Below are positions 50,793 through 59,654 of a DNA stretch of 64,000 nt, piece after piece. Below the pieces are notes generated by a model. It had not been told where the DNA came from, did no database searches, and saw only the letters and a program-made list of their open reading frames with translations. A program made the position numbers and the translations under genes. The stretch is taken from positions 3,224,001 to 3,288,000 of the forward strand of contig NZ_AP028055.1 of NCBI RefSeq assembly GCF_040365225.1. The letters are read 5' to 3'. The stretch comes from Bacteroides sedimenti (GTDB taxonomy: Bacteria > Bacteroidota > Bacteroidia > Bacteroidales > Bacteroidaceae). Every line of letters starts with the position of its first letter. Position 1 is the stretch's first letter.

Positions 50793-52491
50793 AGCTTTTA
50801 TTTGTTAGGATCATTTTCCTTTTTAGCAGTTCTAATCCGGCTCTTCCATACATTATTCTTTTTATAGCTTTAAGCTTATTCACAAATCCTTCAACAATTC
50901 CATTTGATATTGGGTAAATGATAGTATTTCTTACAGCTTTAATATCTAATTTTATTCCTATGATAAATGTTCTTAACTTAGATAGAGTTGTATTTTTATG
51001 TTTTTCAATCCATTGATCCAACAATTCAGCTTTGTTACCCATGATTGTTTTATAGAATGATTCGGCTGCTCTATATAAAGATTCAAACCATTTCAGCCCC
51101 ATCAATATGCTCATTAAATCTTTATCTTTTTCATTCAATTTGTATTCTCGTATGCTTTTGAAAACAACAGCGGATATAGTTTTTACAGGTATTAATGGTT
51201 CTCGCTTGTCAACCGGTTTATCCTTTCTGATACATCCTGTTTTCTTTTCTCTTTTTCAGCAAAGATGCCTGTAATGGTAATAAAACGGACTAAGGCCCCC
51301 TGTAAAACCTTTATTTACGACATCCTTATAAGTGCTTTTTAATGTTTTTCCTTTGGCGCATTCACTCTCTACATATTGATCAAACTTATAATATTCATTC
51401 CTTGGACTGCTTCTTCTTATAGGAAGTGTTTCATACTGCATGTATTTACGGGCCGTTTGTCTGGCGATGTGCAATCTTCTTGCTATTGCATTAATCTTAA
51501 AACCTTTAGACTGTAGTTCTTTCACTTCATTAAACATGTTTATTCTAGAATCGGTTTTTTGCTCTATTTCGGTGGCCATTTCTGTGATTCCCTCTAGTTT
51601 CTCTAATGGAGTTTTATTCATAGGTACTTCTTCCGGGCGAATTGCTTTTCTATAATCCGAATAATTATCGATTATTATTTTGGTAACACAATCAAGCATA
51701 TTCTTTACTAAATGAAATCTGTCGGCAACTTCCGCTATATCTCTCCCTGTATTTGCTATAGCCGAAGAATAATTCGTGGACCGGTCACGGCTGACCAGAT
51801 TTACATCGGAATGTTTTCTTATCCAACATTCAAAGCTCTCCGTTTCTCTGTCAGCAAGCAAATCAATTACGTCTCTCGTCTTTAAATCAACAAGAATACT
51901 CCCATAAGTTACTCCCTTGCGAAAAACCCAATCATCTACACCAAGAGTTGTTATGACTCCACAATCAGGTATATCCATCCGATAGATTGTTCTCAGAACC
52001 GTGCTGGGACTCACCGGGATTTGCATTGATTTCAATGATACCCCGGTATTTATGGCGGACATTCTTACTCCAAGATTACCAATAATAGTTTCACAACGTT
52101 TAGTGCGCCTTCTATATCTGCATATTTCATCTCCGGGTTGTTCCGCAAAAGTTTTCTTCGAACAAATTGTATTCTTGCAGAAAAACTTACGGGCTTGAAA
52201 AAATATACTGACTTTATGGTTTAGAACAGGCAAATCTCTCAGAGTACGGGCATAAACACTATGCACCTTATAACTTATCGCTCCACAATATGGGCAAACA
52301 CCAAATGTTTTTGAGGATTTTAAATATAAAATAATTTCTGTGTCTATAACCCTTAATGATTCAACATGAAGCATTGAAGATTTGAAAATTTCGTTGAAGG
52401 GGTGTATTGTATCGGAAAAAGTTTCAGTTGTTCTAAAACTCGGTTTTAGGGTTTTATTGTTATATTTGTTCTTGTTAGGATATTTAGGCAT
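50779..52491 (-). pseudogene. ISL3 transposase interrupted by one in-frame TGA
   Basis: The frame from 52491 encodes 411 residues and stops with TGA at 51258-51256 (after YHYRHLC). The same frame then stays open to 50779; reading through the TGA gives a protein of about 570 residues. The first part has the ISL3 zinc motif (CPYCG and a second Cys pair), the first acidic residues (LGVDDWVFRKG) and SRDRSTNYSSAI. The conserved third acid lies beyond the stop, in GIVEGFVNKLKAIKRIMYGRAG. So the upstream fragment alone lacks a catalytic Glu and is probably inactive. The 119-residue open frame at 50779-51138 is the tail of the same protein. Confidence 0.88.
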
Positions 52492-52636
52492 TGCTTTGTT
52501 CTTTCTGTTTGGCGATATAAAAATGCAAAATATACGCCTAATATCCTAACTATTAAACATGTACGAAATGATAAATGCACACATTAAAAAGTGTTATGTG
52601 TGTATTTGGAATCAAAACAAGCACAAAGATATAACC

Positions 52637-52662
52637 TTCAACTAAAGTGACGAAGAACCACC
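52637..52662 (-). repeat. Right terminal inverted repeat of the ISL3 element
   Basis: 26 bases, exact inverted copy of 50767-50792. Confidence 0.92.
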
Positions 52663-52855
52663 TTTTATAGGGTAAGACACAGTTTTGGTTAATTCATTGA
52701 GTTGCTTTTTTAGCTGGCAATTTATGGATTAGCAGCTTCTGTACTTATCTATTTTTGGGGCTGAGAAATAAACAATTTATTTGTGCCTGCAGAGATTGGA
52801 GGTTCACAAAATAGTTTTATATAGAAATAGTATTTCAGAACCAGGCAAGTAGATA

Positions 52856-52891
52856 AGCAAAAAGAGAGTGCCTTTGTGAGACACTCTCTTT
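52856..52891 (-). terminator. Terminator of the SusCD operon
   Basis: Ten-base arms aaagagagtg (52861-52870) and cactctcttt (52882-52891). On the minus strand the hairpin runs into five T residues. It lies 24 bp after the last susD stop. Confidence 0.85.
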
Positions 52892-52914
52892 GAAAATAAA
52901 TAAAGAATACAATT

Positions 52915-54711
52915 CTATTTCCAACCAGGATTTTGAATCAAAGTACCTTTTGCCCTATTGAATTCTGATAATGGAATTGCAAAATGGTAATCGCGAGGTG
53001 ATTCGAATTTAAATGGTTTTCTAACCGTTATGATTTCAAAGTTAGAACAAGTCTGTGTCTTGCTGTCATAACCGGTCCATTTAATGCCGGTAGGATTATA
53101 ATCATTCAGATTTTCCTTGAGTTTACGACGCAACAGGTCAACAAATCTAATTCCACCTTCACTTACAAACTCAATGCGTCTTTCATTGATAATAAAAGAG
53201 ATCATTTCATCCTTGGTCATATTGGTGGGAACACCGTACCTTTGATTGGCTCCTGCTACTATACCGGCTCTTTTTCTGATGGCAAACAGTTGACTTTCAA
53301 TCGTGCTTCGGTTTGCATCCACATCCAATTCAGTAAGCGCTTCAGCATACATTAACATAAAGTCTGCTAAACGAAAAATAGGAAATCCCGAATCGTTGGC
53401 TCCACTACTGCCGTAACTGGATTCCTTAACGAATTTCCTTAAAATATAACCTGTATAAGTAGAATAAGAATCATATCCCATTCCGTCTGTAGTTGCTTTA
53501 TAATAAAGATTCACCCTTCCTGGAGTTTGAGAGGAATAGGAGGTAATCCATTTTGCACCATCATAAATGATGGTATTGTAAAAGCGAGGATCCCTGTTTT
53601 CATAAGGTTTGGCTGGGTTATAAGTTGTTCCTGAAGCCTTAATTGATTCTCCTGTTTTCATTGGGAATGCATCCACCAACTCCTGATAGGGGTACTGATA
53701 GTGCTGTCCGCCGCGAGATGCAGGGAGCAAGTAGCTGCTGGTAAATCCCGTTGCTTGCAGTAACAATTTAAAAATACACTCGGTATTTTTTCTGGTTGTT
53801 GTTACCAGATAAAAGCCATAACCAGGCCTTGTTGCATTGTCCTCCACCAATGAGTAGCCTGCATTCAATACAGCTTCAATGGCTGTTTTCGCTTTTTGCC
53901 AACGGTTTACATCATACGAATCGTAACCCAGGAATGCTTTCGTATCATCAGTTCCTACATTACCACCGTTAGACAGAGGACTAGCAGCGAGCCAAAGAAC
54001 TTTTGCCTTTAGTGCCAAAGCAGCCCCTCTTTCAATTCTTCCATAATCGGTCGCTTCATAGGAGGTTGGCAAATTAGGTATTATTGCATCCATTTCCGAA
54101 ACAATGTAATCAACCATTTCTGCATAAGTGGCCCGCGTCTCTTTCGGAATGTCGGAGTCGCCATATACATTATCTTTCAAAAGAGGCACCCCTCCCCAAT
54201 AAGTCAAAAGATAATAGTAATAATAGGATCTCAAGAAGCGAGCTTCAGATTTCATTCGCTCTTTTCTGGAAGCTGAAAGAGGACTCTGATCTACATTAAG
54301 TAAAAAAGTAGTTGCAGTGTTTATAGCAATGTAGGTTTCACTCCACTTTGTTAAAAACTCGCTACATGAAGCCGGAGAAAGATAAGAGCTGTAATCATTA
54401 AATGCAAGTGTGTTACTCAGTCTGGTTGCACCTGTCCAAAGCAGGCAGGTATTATCTGTTGCCCCGTCCCAGTCGGCATAATAGCCAGTTCCACCCTGCT
54501 CGGCAAAGTAAGGTTTAATTAGTTTTGAATACACATTTGCCAGATATTGTTCTGTTCGTGTACTATCGGAAAAGACCCAAAGTCGATCAACAACAGTGTC
54601 GGCTTTTGAATCAAGAAATCCTTCGCTAGATTCTGTGCAACCCACAGACAAAAATAGAGCAGCTAGGGACGAAACAAATATCGATTTTTTAAATATAGCT
54701 TTCATAATCAC
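52915..54711 (-). CDS. SusD/RagB-family glycan-binding lipoprotein (second pair)
   Basis: A 598-residue outer-membrane lipoprotein that caps its SusC partner and binds oligosaccharide. The signal peptide ends in a lipobox LSVGC (Cys about residue 25). The SusD fold is shown by TPR-like helices (SEARFLRSYYYYYLLTYWGGVPLLKD, AALALKAKVLWLAASPLSNGG), the central FRLADFMLMYAEALTELD motif, FIINERRIEFVSEGGIRFVDLLRRK and the terminal NRAKGTLIQNPGWK. The start may be two codons later at MKAIFKK. It is 25 bp after the susC at 54737-57916, and is the last gene of the operon. Confidence 0.93.
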   Translation of the reverse strand: MIMKAIFKKSIFVSSLAALFLSVGCTESSEGFLDSKADTVVDRLWVFSDSTRTEQYLANVYSKLIKPYFAEQGGTGYYADWDGATDNTCLLWTGATRLSNTLAFNDYSSYLSPASCSEFLTKWSETYIAINTATTFLLNVDQSPLSASRKERMKSEARFLRSYYYYYLLTYWGGVPLLKDNVYGDSDIPKETRATYAEMVDYIVSEMDAIIPNLPTSYEATDYGRIERGAALALKAKVLWLAASPLSNGGNVGTDDTKAFLGYDSYDVNRWQKAKTAIEAVLNAGYSLVEDNATRPGYGFYLVTTTRKNTECIFKLLLQATGFTSSYLLPASRGGQHYQYPYQELVDAFPMKTGESIKASGTTYNPAKPYENRDPRFYNTIIYDGAKWITSYSSQTPGRVNLYYKATTDGMGYDSYSTYTGYILRKFVKESSYGSSGANDSGFPIFRLADFMLMYAEALTELDVDANRSTIESQLFAIRKRAGIVAGANQRYGVPTNMTKDEMISFIINERRIEFVSEGGIRFVDLLRRKLKENLNDYNPTGIKWTGYDSKTQTCSNFEIITVRKPFKFESPRDYHFAIPLSEFNRAKGTLIQNPGWK

Positions 54712-54736
54712 AAATTGTAAATTAAGTAGATTTTAT

Positions 54737-57700
54737 TTAGAATGTCACTTGCAATCCGAAATTGAACAGACGTTGTTGCGGATAGCTGGAATAGGCAGCC
54801 CGATCAGCATCTGAATTTGACTCCGGATCGACTTGATAAAGATTTAGTCCACACCATGTAATCAGATTCTGACCGGTAACAAATGCACGGGCACTATTAA
54901 TTCCAAGAGTTTTTGTTAGTCTCCTTGAGAAATTGTATCCGATTTCAATATTCTTTAATCGCAAGTAGTCAGTCGGACGTAGCCAGAAAGTGGAACTATG
55001 AGAATTAGCACCTCCAAAGCGTGGAAATTCTGCGCTTTTATTCATCTCGATCAAAGTAGCTTCATCCGTTACAAAATTCCAATCTTTATCAAAATAGCTC
55101 CATCGTTTGGTATGAATATCAGATGGCACGCCATTGTCATTACCAATTTGTAAGAGCGTCTGCGAGCTTATAACTCCACCGGTAGCGCCCTGAAACAGTA
55201 CTGAAAAATCCCAGTTTTTGTAGCTGCATCCCAATGTGAGGCCAAAAGTATAGTCTGGATAGTTATGTCCGATATCTGTTTGGTCATAAGGATCAATTAC
55301 TCCATCCGGTTTACCCTCCGGACCACTAATATCTCTATACTTCAAGTCTCCTGGTTTTAGATTTCTACTCAATCCATCTTTGGGACTGTTGGCTATGTCA
55401 CTTTGAGACTGATAGAATCCATCCCAAATGTAACCCACAGTTCTACCGAGGTTGTGCCCCGTTGCCATAAGAGCCGGATACATGTTTCTGGCCTCGTCGT
55501 TGAATAAAACCTTATTTACAGCATGAGATACAGTTCCTCTGATGTTGTAACTGAAGTTTTTATTGATCTTGCTACGCCAAGTGATTTCTCCATCGAAACC
55601 TTGATTCTGGTTTTTACCCATATTCCGAGGAGGCAAAACAGAAGAAGGAATTCCTATATAATAGGGCATAGAACCTCTGGCAAGGAGAATATTGTATCGT
55701 TTATTGAAGAAATAATCGGCTGTGATTCCTAATTTACCTTTGAACAACCGTATATCAGTTCCAATATCCAATTTTTTCTCTTTTTCCCAGCTAACATTAT
55801 CGTTTGGAAGCTGAGATAAAACCATCGCATTTACGTATGTTGGATTTTCACCAAAGTAATACCCTCCAGATGTTACATACTTTTCAACATAATAGTTCGA
55901 AAATGAGCTGTTGAAATAATCAGAACCTACCACACCATATGAGCCTCTTAACTTAAAATACTCTACACCAAGTTTATCTCTTAAGAAATCCCCGGCAAAC
56001 GGTTCTTCGCTGATGTTCCACCCCAAGCTAAGAGCGGGGAACAAATCAAAACGTTTCTTGGCTTTAAATTTGTCTGAACCGTTGTATGCTCCACTTAGTT
56101 CTACCATGTATCTTGATTTATAATCATAACTGATGCGCGAATTATAACCTTTTGAATTATCAGGAGTGTCAGCAGCACTTCGCGAGCTATTCCATGAAGC
56201 TAAGATTAAAGCGGCCAAATTATGAGGACCGAATTTTCGATTGTAGCTCAAATGAATCTGCGTTCCTAATTTGAGATACGGATAGCTTGAACTGTAGCCG
56301 GAAGCAGACGACAGATTGGGTAATACATACGTATCCGGAGTACATGAATTATAGGTGCCTGAATTTGAATCATATTGATATTCCAGGAATGTGTCGCGGG
56401 TTAAACTTTTGTAAAAAGACCAGGTATTGGTTACAGCCAACAACCCTTTTACTTTTAGACCAGGTGTTATAAAATCCAATTTTTGCTCTATAGCAGCATT
56501 TCCAACAACATTATTAGTAAATGTACGGGTGTATCCTCCCCATTGAAGTAAAGAAACCGGGTTGGTGGATGCGTTACCTGTCCGCCCTCCATAGGTTCCA
56601 TTCTCATTATACACGGGGTACAACCATGAGTTAAGTGTACCTGAACTGATGCGGGCAAAAAAGGGCAAAGCACCTCCTGTTCGTCTTGGATCAGGCAAAT
56701 AGGGCTCATTCTTCTCATCGATTACACCATTTACACCTAACTTTAACAAAGTACTTTTGGTAATGTTAAAGTCAAGATTAGCACGCACATTGTATCGGTT
56801 GAGATAATATTGGTTGTTGAATCCTTCGGTTGAATATTTTTTCAACATACCATCTTGATGAAGATAACCAAGCGAGAGGAAATATTTTACATTTTTTGAT
56901 CCGCCTTGAATATCAAAAGTCTGTTTCGTTTGTATTGAAGCCTGGCGATAGAGCTCTTTGTACCAATCCACATTGGGATAAACATATGGCATGTCTTGCA
57001 ACTTGTAGTGCTCCAAAACGTCGGATGCCAATAAACTGTTGGAGTTTTCGGGCTTGAAGCTTGGGTCAACTCCACTGAGATCTGATAATATGTTATTATT
57101 TAGATACTGCTCTCTGATAAGCATTAACGATTCGTACGATGAAAGGCTTTTTCGAACATAAGTAGGTTGTTGAACACCAAAATCTGTTCTAAAGGTAACT
57201 TTAGCAGCACCTTCTTCTCCTCGACGAGTGGTGACTAAAATAACCCCGTTTGCCCCTTTAATACCAAAAATCGCAGTACTACCTGCATCCTTTAATATGG
57301 ATATGCTTTCTACGTCGTTTGGGTCCATTTGCGTAAGTGCTTGGATAGTAGATTCTACATCATCAATAAGCACTAAAGGAGTATTGTTTGATGATGATGA
57401 AATTCCTCGAATCATCAAATTGGCGGCATCATTGCCCGGCTGTCCGCTTCGTTGCAATTGAAACAAACCCGGTAATTTACCGACAAGAGCATTTTGAATA
57501 CTCGCAGAAGGAGATTGACGAATGCTTTTACTGTCTATTTGACTGATTGCCGCCACATTTGAGATTCTGCTTTTAGTTCCAAACCCCATTTGTACAATCT
57601 GAACTTCCGGCAATATCTTTGAATCGTCTTCCAACTCGATCGTTGATTCCTTGAGTATCGAACCGGCAGTTAATGTTTTGTCGACATAACCGATGTATTT

Positions 57701-57916
57701 AATCCAAATCTTTGAAGATGAAGATTTTACTTTGAGCGAAAATTTGCCGTCTACATCCGAGGTTGTACCGTTGCGTATATTTTCGGCTTCTACAATCGCA
57801 GCGCCGATTAGGGGATTGCCCGATTGGTCAACAACTGTACCTTTGATATTAATTTGAGCTATAGCATAAAGCGGCAAAAGAGCGAATAATGCTATTATTA
57901 TTAATCTGTTTTTCAT
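54737..57916 (-). CDS. SusC/RagA-family TonB-dependent transporter (second pair)
   Basis: A 1059-residue outer-membrane transporter with a signal peptide (about residues 1-20), a carboxypeptidase-regulatory-like beta domain (about 22-105; GTVVDQSGNPLIGAAIVEAENIRNGTTSDVDGKFSL), a plug (about 110-235; SIQNALVGKLPGLFQLQRSGQPG, VLIDDVESTIQALTQMDPNDVESISILKDAGSTAIFG) and a large beta-barrel ending NFGLQVTF with the C-terminal aromatic residue. It imports a glycan bound by the SusD partner. It lies 22 bp after susD 1. Substrate is not readable; the neighbouring GH105/GH2/GH127 genes suggest pectin or arabinan fragments. Confidence 0.94.
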   Translation of the reverse strand: MKNRLIIIALFALLPLYAIAQINIKGTVVDQSGNPLIGAAIVEAENIRNGTTSDVDGKFSLKVKSSSSKIWIKYIGYVDKTLTAGSILKESTIELEDDSKILPEVQIVQMGFGTKSRISNVAAISQIDSKSIRQSPSASIQNALVGKLPGLFQLQRSGQPGNDAANLMIRGISSSSNNTPLVLIDDVESTIQALTQMDPNDVESISILKDAGSTAIFGIKGANGVILVTTRRGEEGAAKVTFRTDFGVQQPTYVRKSLSSYESLMLIREQYLNNNILSDLSGVDPSFKPENSNSLLASDVLEHYKLQDMPYVYPNVDWYKELYRQASIQTKQTFDIQGGSKNVKYFLSLGYLHQDGMLKKYSTEGFNNQYYLNRYNVRANLDFNITKSTLLKLGVNGVIDEKNEPYLPDPRRTGGALPFFARISSGTLNSWLYPVYNENGTYGGRTGNASTNPVSLLQWGGYTRTFTNNVVGNAAIEQKLDFITPGLKVKGLLAVTNTWSFYKSLTRDTFLEYQYDSNSGTYNSCTPDTYVLPNLSSASGYSSSYPYLKLGTQIHLSYNRKFGPHNLAALILASWNSSRSAADTPDNSKGYNSRISYDYKSRYMVELSGAYNGSDKFKAKKRFDLFPALSLGWNISEEPFAGDFLRDKLGVEYFKLRGSYGVVGSDYFNSSFSNYYVEKYVTSGGYYFGENPTYVNAMVLSQLPNDNVSWEKEKKLDIGTDIRLFKGKLGITADYFFNKRYNILLARGSMPYYIGIPSSVLPPRNMGKNQNQGFDGEITWRSKINKNFSYNIRGTVSHAVNKVLFNDEARNMYPALMATGHNLGRTVGYIWDGFYQSQSDIANSPKDGLSRNLKPGDLKYRDISGPEGKPDGVIDPYDQTDIGHNYPDYTFGLTLGCSYKNWDFSVLFQGATGGVISSQTLLQIGNDNGVPSDIHTKRWSYFDKDWNFVTDEATLIEMNKSAEFPRFGGANSHSSTFWLRPTDYLRLKNIEIGYNFSRRLTKTLGINSARAFVTGQNLITWCGLNLYQVDPESNSDADRAAYSSYPQQRLFNFGLQVTF

Positions 57917-57938
57917 AATTCTATTTTTGGCAAGTAAA

Positions 57939-59642
57939 CTAATAATTCCATCCGATATTTTGAGTTAAAGCGCTATTAGCAACCATTTCATTTCTTGGTA
58001 TCGGATACCAATACATTTTTGAAGCATCGAACTGTTGAGTGCGAACATTCGTTGTAGCATATGTAAACGTGCCATCAGCTTGTTTTGTAATAACCATGCC
58101 TTTTATGGGCTGATTCATAACTGTTTCCGCTATTTTCCAACGACGTATATCCCAGAAACGATGTTCTTCGAAGGCTAATTCAATGCGTCTTTCATTTCTG
58201 ATAATCTCGCGCATTTCACTTTGAGTAAAAGTTGTGGGTAAACCATAGCGTCCATCAGATCCTGCTGTGATACCTGCTCTGCTCCTGATTTGCTTCATAT
58301 AGGTGATGATATCAGGATTATCCTTATTCACTTCATTCAAGGCTTCTACGTAATTAAGTAGGATTTCAGCGTATCGGATGATATTATAGGCTCTTTTTTG
58401 CGAGGCTAATGAAGACGATGTTTCATTGTTTCCCATGAATTTTCTAAGGTAGTAACCGGTTTGCGTTTGAGCAGTTTGCCGATTAGGTTTATCCAAGCCT
58501 CCTTCAAACGTTTCCACAGACCGTTTTAACCAAGTTGAACCATTATAAAATACTGTGTATTTCAAACGTGGGTCTCTATTCTTATATGGGTCTTGAGGGT
58601 TATAAGTAGGATCTTTATCAATTGTTTTGCCATTGATCGTTAAAAATGCATCTACCAGGTTTTGGCTTGGACTGGTGTATCCATTACATCTAAAGGCAGA
58701 AGTATAGTATCCGCAAGGGCTATTATTCAACTCAACAGAATTGCTACCCGATGATGACGTGATCACATTGCCCATGATTACCTCATTATTTTTCAAGGTG
58801 ACAAATAAGGTTTGGAATCCAGGAGATGTAGTATGCAAAGAGTATACATTAAGATTGATTACTGCTTTTGCTGCATCTGCTGCTGCCTGCCATTTGGTCA
58901 AATCATTTGTCGGGTTATACAAAGGGCTGGCAAGATAGAGTGCAAGCCGTGAACGTAGAGCCAATGCAACACCTTTATTCATGCGGTAATACATCGGATC
59001 TGAACTGGCTGCTACATTCGCTGCCGGAAGATACTTCATGGCATCATCTATCTGAGCATTGATGTAATCTACACATTCATTTCTCGAACTTCTGGGAACA
59101 TTAATTGTATCTTCCAGATTATACACTTTGTCGTACACGATAGGTACACCGTCCCATCGCTTGAGGAGTTCAAAGTAGAAATAAGCTCTCAACAAAATCG
59201 CTTCACCCTTCATATATGTACGGCTGGGTTCGGGTAGTTTGTTGGTCGCCGGTTGAGCATCCCATTTTGAAAGGAATAGGTTGGCTCTTCTAATGCCTGT
59301 ATAGCAAAGCGACCACATGGAAAGACCATCAACTGTGTTAGAGGGTGATAATCGCCCGTTGCGGAAACTTTCAACACCATCATTCGTATAAATAGTTGGA
59401 ACGGCATCATCGGTGCCCGCATCTAGGTAGTTTTGGCTGATTCTATTATGCAGATCAGGTAATTGTGCATAAATGGCAAAAAAACTTTGTGTGAAATATT
59501 TTGCTGTTGAGTCTGTTGGATTAAAAGCCTGGTCTTCAGATAGTCTCTCCAACGGCTCATTTTCAAAAGTATTACATGAGTAGAGCCCCAAAGCCATAAC
59601 AATGGATAACCCTAATGCTGTTTTTCTAAATAGATGTTTCAT
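57939..59642 (-). CDS. SusD/RagB-family glycan-binding lipoprotein (first pair)
   Basis: A 567-residue lipoprotein with lipobox LYSC (Cys about residue 23). The family order is complete: DLHNRISQNYLDAGTDDAVPT, GEAILLRAYFYFELLKRWDGVPIVYDKVY, ALRSRLALYLASPLYNPTND, YNIIRYAEILLNYVEALNEVN, IIRNERRIELAFEEHRFWDIRRWKIAE, and the terminal IPRNEMVANSALTQNIGWNY. It works with the SusC encoded 12 bp upstream. It is quite different from the second SusD, so the two pairs may bind different parts of one polysaccharide. Confidence 0.93.
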   Translation of the reverse strand: MKHLFRKTALGLSIVMALGLYSCNTFENEPLERLSEDQAFNPTDSTAKYFTQSFFAIYAQLPDLHNRISQNYLDAGTDDAVPTIYTNDGVESFRNGRLSPSNTVDGLSMWSLCYTGIRRANLFLSKWDAQPATNKLPEPSRTYMKGEAILLRAYFYFELLKRWDGVPIVYDKVYNLEDTINVPRSSRNECVDYINAQIDDAMKYLPAANVAASSDPMYYRMNKGVALALRSRLALYLASPLYNPTNDLTKWQAAADAAKAVINLNVYSLHTTSPGFQTLFVTLKNNEVIMGNVITSSSGSNSVELNNSPCGYYTSAFRCNGYTSPSQNLVDAFLTINGKTIDKDPTYNPQDPYKNRDPRLKYTVFYNGSTWLKRSVETFEGGLDKPNRQTAQTQTGYYLRKFMGNNETSSSLASQKRAYNIIRYAEILLNYVEALNEVNKDNPDIITYMKQIRSRAGITAGSDGRYGLPTTFTQSEMREIIRNERRIELAFEEHRFWDIRRWKIAETVMNQPIKGMVITKQADGTFTYATTNVRTQQFDASKMYWYPIPRNEMVANSALTQNIGWNY

Positions 59643-59654
59643 TCTCTCGTTTTT

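Larger units (their letters stand above)
50767..52662 (-). mobile_element. ISL3-family insertion sequence, 1,896 bp
   Basis: Perfect 26-base terminal inverted repeats lie at 50767-50792 and 52637-52662 (outer bases GGTGGTTCTTCGTCAC). One transposase frame fills the element on the minus strand. I see no matching direct repeat of the typical 8 bp in the flanks (ctgtaatg on the left, ttttatag on the right), which fits an old insertion or a later rearrangement. It sits between the decayed GH2/DUF4861 unit and the SusCD operon. Confidence 0.88.
52492..52914. other. Region between the transposase gene and the last susD
   Basis: The first 171 bp are the end of the insertion sequence including its inverted repeat. 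The rest (52663-52914) holds only the SusCD operon terminator. Confidence 0.6.
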
